In this document: in pieces, positions 56,941 through 64,000 of the stretch
Position numbering within the stretch: position 1 is the stretch's first letter
How the letters are laid out: each line of letters begins with the position of its first letter
Assembly: GCA_029204225.1 (NCBI GenBank)
Contig: CM055107.1
Span: 18,647,218-18,711,217 of the forward strand
DNA from: Diphasiastrum complanatum
Lineage: Eukaryota > Streptophyta > Lycopodiopsida > Lycopodiales > Lycopodiaceae
Length of the DNA stretch: 64,000 nucleotides
Reading direction: 5' to 3'
Notes under the pieces: generated by a model
What the model was told of the DNA's origin: nothing
The model's database searches: none
What the model saw: only the letters and a program-made list of their open reading frames with translations
Program-made: the position numbers and the translations under genes

Positions 56941-57557
56941 GCAAAGTCTTGTGATGTTGTTGCCTTTTAGGACTAATATTTCCGAGGAATTATGGCATAG
57001 GAGATTGAGACATCCCAATTTCAAATCCATGTTTTCTATGGTCAAGGATGCAAAAGCAATTGGCATACCAAGATCACTTTCCAAATAGATCAAGCCATGC
57101 GAGGCTTGTGCAATAGCAAAATCACATAAGAAGCCATTTCCAAGGTCTTCGATCAAGACTACACATCCATTAGAGTTGATACACTCGGATGAACATTTTG
57201 TATCATCTAAAAGCAAGGGAGGTGCCACTTGCTTTGTTACTTTTATTGATGATTTCACAAGATATACTAAGCTGTATCTTCTTTCTTCAAGATTTATGGT
57301 GCATGATTATTTCCCATTATTCAAAGCATAGATGGAATTCTCATTGAATATCAAAGATTTTAGGAGTGATGGAGGTCTTGGAGGAAATACACCATATGAA
57401 GTCTTGTTCAACATCAAGCCTAAGGTTGATCACCTTAGAGTTTTTGGAAGTGCTTGCTTTGCTAATATTCCCTTGGAAACAAGGGAAAAAGGTGATCCAA
57501 GTTCATGGATCATGGTTGGATACTTATCGACAAAGAAGGCCTATAAAGACTTTATAC
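56941..57557 (+). pseudogene. Copia C integrase remnant
   Basis: Same pieces as in B, with the same deletion from FRSDG to NTPYEVLFNIKP. VTFIDDFTRYTKLYLLSS is readable, and LETREKGDPSSWIMVGYLSTKKAYK is uninterrupted, showing the empty site of the inverted-repeat element in B. Confidence 0.8.
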
Positions 57558-58200
57558 GTGAAGAATTTGTCAATCATTAAGATCCAAAATCATCTATTGA
57601 TCTTTGGTTTGAATGACAACACAATTTACACCATTTGAAATGGAGAAAATCAACGTCTACTTAATGAAAGAGATGCAAAATCAAAATGGTATTGATCAAA
57701 CATTAAACTTATGATAATATGACATTGCTGTCCATACAAAATTAGTAACCTACTGTATTTCACATGTGGATCCTAATATAGCATTATATGAGCATTCTAC
57801 ACACCAGATTGCAAGATATCATAAAGATAGTGCACCAATAGATAGATCAACCCAAGAGAACTCATGTATAAGCATGAAAGGAGGTGAGAGAGAGAAGAAT
57901 CCTTTTTCCCACGAGTTTACATCCTTTTATAGCAGATCCATGAATCATTAATGAGCTTGGTTTCCCTCCATAACAAAAACCCTATCATGTAATGTGGACT
58001 AGATTCAATGTCTCCAACATTCAAATTTGAATCTACTAAACTTGACCTCTTACTATTTTTCTCACTTTCTAGAAGTGGTAATTCAAATTCTTTCAGACGA
58101 ATATAGCTTTGAAAAGTCAAATTCTAAATATAATATGAAAGTTGGCCTCAATTGCCAAATAAATAACTATGTACAAAATAGCAAAGTAGATCAAATTAAA
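57558..58200 (-). repeat. Antisense A-type LTR fragment, second copy
   Basis: Matches 15662-16300 and 2322-2990. Junction with pol at the same base as in B. Confidence 0.65.
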
Positions 58201-58264
58201 GAATCTATGGTTGATATATTCAAAGAATAAAAATTTATATTAATAATATGCTATAAAACACACA

Positions 58265-58328
58265 CATGTCAAAATGCAAAACTCTCTCTCTCTCTCTAAT
58301 AATTTCTATTGAATTATACTAATCTACT

Positions 58329-58359
<31 letters not shown>

Positions 58360-58627
58360 TAACAAAGCGCACAATTCACGTGACAAAGGATAAGAAACAA
58401 ACCCGCTCTCGAAACATACATTACTCGTTGTAACTCACTCACTCACTCAAAGATACAATAGTGGGATAAGACAACAAGAGATGTATATCGATGAATCAGA
58501 TTCAGAGTTATAAAATTTGTTTTTTGATCAATAGTTTGTTATTGTCTAAATTGTCTTAAGTTGTCTCTTACTTCCGCACATAATTTTTGCATGCATATTC
58601 AATCAGAGCTAATACTGTTCTATTAGT
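58265..58627 (+). repeat. Microsatellite and deleted D-family LTR (L6)
   Basis: (CT)n runs at 58281-58298 and 58329-58354 are followed by LTR sequence lacking its start (from ACAAAGCGCACAA) and the TTCGCGAA-rich part, as in L2. It stops at TTCTATTAGTA and passes into the inverted composite repeat. Confidence 0.7.
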
Positions 58628-59164
58628 AATTTGTTAGAGAGAGAAAAAAGTAAATGCATATTCCATGATGATTTGCATTCTGACGTCCATGTCATTGATT
58701 TGAGTCCCGAATATTTTTCTGATTAGACCGGTTACGGATGCGGACGTAAGATTCCGATGTGTTTTGGGACTTCAAAATCCGACGTCTATGAATTTCGGAT
58801 TTTTGTGCCATCTGCAGATTCTTTTCTCACTCTTTCTCACAGTTTTGGAGCATTTGGTGGTGCATTTGGAGCGTTTGGTTCATTTGGAGCTGGAAAATTT
58901 TGATGCTTTTGGAGCTTTTGGAGCCTGGAGATTTTGGAGCTTTTGGAACTTTTGGAGGTAGTTGTTTTGTTTTTGGCTTTTTTTTTAAGAGATAAAGTTT
59001 GCTTTGTTTGTTTTTGTGAAAGAAAGTGAGGAGGGATGTTAAAAAGTGATGAAGGGAAAGTGTAAAGCGTAAAGTAAATGAAGGAAGAGTGTAATGTAAA
59101 TAGTGTAAAGTAAAAAGTGTAAAGTAGATAGTGCAAATATAATAATGCATAGATAGTGTATGAA
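58628..59164 (-). repeat. Inverted copy of 46170-46700
   Basis: Contains the GACGTC-rich end, the minisatellite (58845-58970, units such as TTTTGGAGC) and the GTGTAAAGTAAA stretch, all in reverse of the left copy. No gene. The Phe-Gly-Ala-like frames are minisatellite translations. Confidence 0.75.
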
Positions 59165-60737
<1,573 letters not shown>

Positions 60738-60750
60738 GCTCCCTCTCAAA

Positions 60751-61674
60751 GTGGGCAGTTGGATTACCCCAATCTTCTTCGCTGCTTCTCAAACAAAGCT
60801 TTACTGAGTGGCTTCGTAAAGATATGAGCTGTCATTTCCTTTGTGGGTATGAAGACTATCTTCAGTATCTTCTTCTCGACTAAGTCTCGAATCACATGAT
60901 ATTTGATAGCTATGTGCTTCGTTGTTGAGTGAAATACAAGATCTTTTGTAAGATAGATTGCCTAAGTGTTATCCATTAACAAGACATAAGGTTTAGAAAT
61001 AGATTCATCAAATCCTTCCAGCATCTATTTAATCCCGATCAACTTGTTTTCCATCTTGGCTGCTGCTACATATTCCACTTCATAGGAAGATTGAGCTATT
61101 GTTGTTTGCTTCTTGCTTATCCAGAGTATGGTTGCACCAGATGCTAGAGTACAACCTCCTGAAATACTTTTGCTATCATCCTTCATGGATGCCTAGCTTG
61201 TGTCACTGTAAGATTCAATGTAAGTCCAGCTTCCTTTGAATAACACAATCCATAGTCTTTCATTTCCTAGAGATATTGTAGTACTCTTTTTGCCAACTTC
61301 CAATGCAACGATCTTGGGTTCTGATTACATTGGCTCAGCCTATATACTGCAAACGCTATATCAATTCTGGTGTTGTCTGCTAGATATAACAATGATCCAA
61401 TCTCCCTATGATAGGGTGTTTTGGCCATTCGCTCCTCTTCCTTGAGAGTCTGCAGACAATCTGCCCTGCTCAGTATTATTGCAAGTAACATGGGAGTATG
61501 TACACCTTTGCATTCAATCATGTTGAAGTCTTCAATAATCTTTTGAGTATACCTTTGTTGGTGAAAATACAACTTACCACCTTCAAAATCTCTCACGATC
61601 TGCAAGCCTAGATAAATTTTAGCTTTTCCTAGGTCAGCAATCTCAAATATTTCAAGCAATGTCTCTTTTGACAT
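60751..61674 (-). pseudogene. Copia G RNase H
   Basis: On the minus strand 61674-61267 is open (EIFEIADLGKAKIYLGLQIVRD, MIECKGVHTPM, DNTRIDIAFAVYRLSQ). The active-site region (SWASMKDDSKS-type, EVEYVAAAKMENKL) and the end (LMDNT, IFTKPLSKAL) follow with stops. The terminus reads straight into the polypurine tract. Confidence 0.85.
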
Positions 61675-62770
61675 CTGAAATTAACTTATTTCTTCTTGAG
61701 AAGATAAGTGTGTCATCAACATAGACAGCTAGAATGATTATTTCTTTTTGGACATGCTTGATATAGACATTTGACTCAGCAAATAGAGGTTTGAAGTCTA
61801 AGGAACGCAGTACTTCGTCCTTTTTTCTATACCATTGTCTAGCTGCTTGTTTCAAACCATAAATGGTTTTATTCGTGTGACATCCGTATTTAGCATATTT
61901 TTGGTTTACAAAACCAAGTGGTTGGTCCATGAATAAGTCTTCTTCCAATTATGCATGCAAGAAAGCCGCTTTCTCATCCACAATATTTATTTTTAGAACA
62001 TGAGCCACTGCATACGCAAATAACAAATGAATTGATGTATGTTTGACTAATGGTGAGAAGGTATCAGTGTAGTCGAACCCATACTTCTGTGAAAATTCTT
62101 TAGCAACTAACCTTGTCTTGTATCTGATGTTTTCTCCATCAGGACTTGTTTTGATCTTGTAGATCCACTTGCACTTGAATGGGTTTCTGCCATCTGGTAT
62201 AGGTGCAAGTGTACATACATTGTTCTTATCCCTGGATGACATTTCGTCCTCCATTGCCTGAATCTAGCGATCTTTATCAGGTCCATCAATAGCTTCCTCG
62301 AATGTTTGAGGTTCATCAGAGAATCCACAAAATTTGATGGCTGTGTTAAAAACATCCGGACCGTATCTTTGTGGTGGTTTTCGTTGTCTGTCAAATCTTC
62401 TCACAGATGGTTTTGAGTTCGATTTTGCAGGTTCTGAGTTCGATTCTGATTCAAGCTTTTCTGTTGAAATTCGAGCTGGTGATTCGAGTATGTCAGGTAC
62501 TCGATCTTGACCTCCCTTTGAATCTGGTAACTCTCTTCCATCTTCTACTTGTTTCCCTTTTATCATCATTGGTAGCTCATAATAGTTTCTGAGAATTTCA
62601 TAACCGACTAGATCACTGTCTGCGATGTATTACGACTCATCAAATTTAACATCTCGAAGAATTTTTATCTTGCCAGTTTCGGGTACATAGACACGATAAT
62701 ATGACGAATGTAACCTGAATCCTACCAGAAAACCTTGTTCTATCTTTTCATTGAGTTTCTTTCTCAGTTT
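61652..62770 (-). pseudogene. Copia G reverse transcriptase and linker
   Basis: Linker 62569-62264 (SNSEPAKSNSKPSVRRFDRQ). RT: CKWIYKIKTSPDGE, RYKTRLVAKEFSQKYG, DEKAAFLHA, a stop at 61949, then EEDLFMDQPLGF, IYGLKQAARQWY and YVDD at 61712-61723. The catalytic motif and both long blocks are intact in one frame, so this is the least damaged RT in the window. Confidence 0.85.
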
Positions 62771-64000
62771 TTGTGGTATGTGCATATACACTGCGCATCC
62801 GAATGTCCGAACATGTGCTAGATTTGGCTTCGACTTCTACCATATCTCATGAGGAGTTTTATCCAGTATTCAAGATTTCAGAATACGATTTTGAAGATGA
62901 TTTGATGTAGCCACTGCTTCTGCCCACAACTATTTTGGTGCTTTCGCATGAGCCATCATACACTTGCAGCTTCCATAAGTGTACGATTCCTTCGTTCAGC
63001 TATTCCATTGTGCTGAGGGGTGTAAGATGCAGTCTTAGTGTGCATAATACCTTGATCAGTACAGTAAACTTTGAATTCATTGTTAATGTAGTCACCTCCA
63101 CGATATGTTTGAATCTGCTTCAACTTATTGCATGTCTGCTTCTCAGCCCAATTTGTATACTCAACGAATTTCTCGAAAGCTTCAAAAAAAAAAAAAATTT
63201 AGTATGTATATACTATACTACAACGAAGTTGCTGAAGTCATCAATAAACGTAATGAAGTATTTGCATCACCCAACGACACTACTCCAAATGGTCCACAAA
63301 TATCTGAATGCACAATTTCAAGTACCTTAGTTGCTTTATAAACATCCTTACTGAAAGGTGTTCTAGTCATCTTGTCTTTAAGACAAGATTCACAGGTAGT
63401 TCGACTATCTTTACTTTTGATTTCGACTCCTTGAATTCTCTGACTTTTGTTGGCTTGGTACAAGGCTTTCATGTTCATGTGACATAGCCTTTTGTGCCGC
63501 ATTATAGCTTTTGATTCTTGAGTTTGATTTGCTTGTTCGATTCTTGTTCGAATGTTTAGGTGATATAAATTTCCTTCTCTGTTACCTTTAGCAACCAAGT
63601 TATCAGAATATTCCTCGTACAGTTTACAAGAGTCCTTTGTAAACGTTACTGACATGCATGTGTCGACTATCTTAGCTACAGATAGAAGATTTTTGTCAAA
63701 AGTAGGGACATAAAGAACTTCCTCCAGTTTCTTGTCTCCCTGATTTGTGTCTAGCCATAATACACCAGTTCCATCAACCACGTGCTTAGAGCCGTCTCCA
63801 AGTATAATGAATCTCGAATTGTTTGTCTTCTTGTACTCAGACAATATTTGTTTCGAGGAAACAAAATATGAGGTGGCTCCTGAATCAAGTACTACTTCTC
63901 GAGTTTTAGAATTGGATGAACAACATAGATCAGCACTAACTTAAGCTACTTAGTTCCTTGTTGCCATGTCTTCTGCTACTCTGGAGCATTTTGCTTTGAC
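62771..64000 (-). pseudogene. Copia G protease and integrase (partial, right edge)
   Basis: Minus-strand protease with DSGATSYFVSS at 63875-63886, open from 63844 to 63218 (208 codons) through the zinc domain (HKRLCHMN, CESC) to VHSDICGP with the first Asp kept. An A-rich insertion at 63186-63199 breaks the core. NGIAERRN keeps the Glu (near 63000). Upstream, two stops (MATRN-stop-VA-stop) are the same as in Copia K. Gag lies beyond the edge. Confidence 0.85.

Overview
This is nuclear DNA of a land plant, from a repeat-dense region. The evidence is a dense set of decayed Ty1/Copia retrotransposons whose primer-binding sites match the 3' end of plant initiator methionine tRNA (TGGTATCAGAGC), very long (CT)n/(GA)n and (CA)n microsatellites, intron-like signals (GT..AG) in the few gene-like pieces, and no bacterial-type operons. 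The species cannot be named from the sequence. No rRNA, tRNA gene, CRISPR array or intact host gene was found.

Layout. 1-3848: Copia A (minus), gag-protease nearly open and running off the left edge, with a 1.5 kb LTR. 3963-6255: Copia E (minus), truncated. 6256-7450: composite microsatellite repeat and an unknown block (R). 7452-10964: Copia F (plus), pol only, plus a chimeric 3' tail. 11903-15661: Copia B (plus), with a 376 bp inverted-repeat element inserted at 15217. 15662-16666: antisense A-type LTR, then composite microsatellite. 16667-20748: Copia D (plus). 20749-23210: non-coding stretch and deleted Copia M with its 3' LTR. 23210-26900: gene fragments, palindromic DNA and microsatellites. 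26911-34949: a duplicated unit holding an unrecognised zinc-finger-like reading frame (P1) and Copia H. 34950-39599: a GC-richer LTR element without gag or pol (J). 39600-41228: Copia K. 41232-47355: mosaic of tail, gag remnant, block R, two D-type LTRs, microsatellites and minisatellite. 47356-56133: second copy of the P unit (P2 plus Copia I). 56134-58627: second copy of the B/antisense-LTR/microsatellite/D-LTR mosaic (C). 58628-64000: inverted copy of the 44304-46890 region continuing into Copia G (minus), which runs off the right edge.

How it fits together. No element looks able to move on its own. Shared scars (the same stop codons, frameshift, catalytic substitutions and flanking microsatellites in several copies) say that much of the window grew by duplication of already dead, already nested blocks, in direct and inverted orientation, rather than by fresh insertions. 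The items most worth a second look are the P1/P2 family and its constant association with one Copia family, a small inverted-repeat element that appears to insert without target-site duplication, the tandem primer-binding-site arrays, and the TTCGCGAA-type motif cluster in the D-family LTRs.
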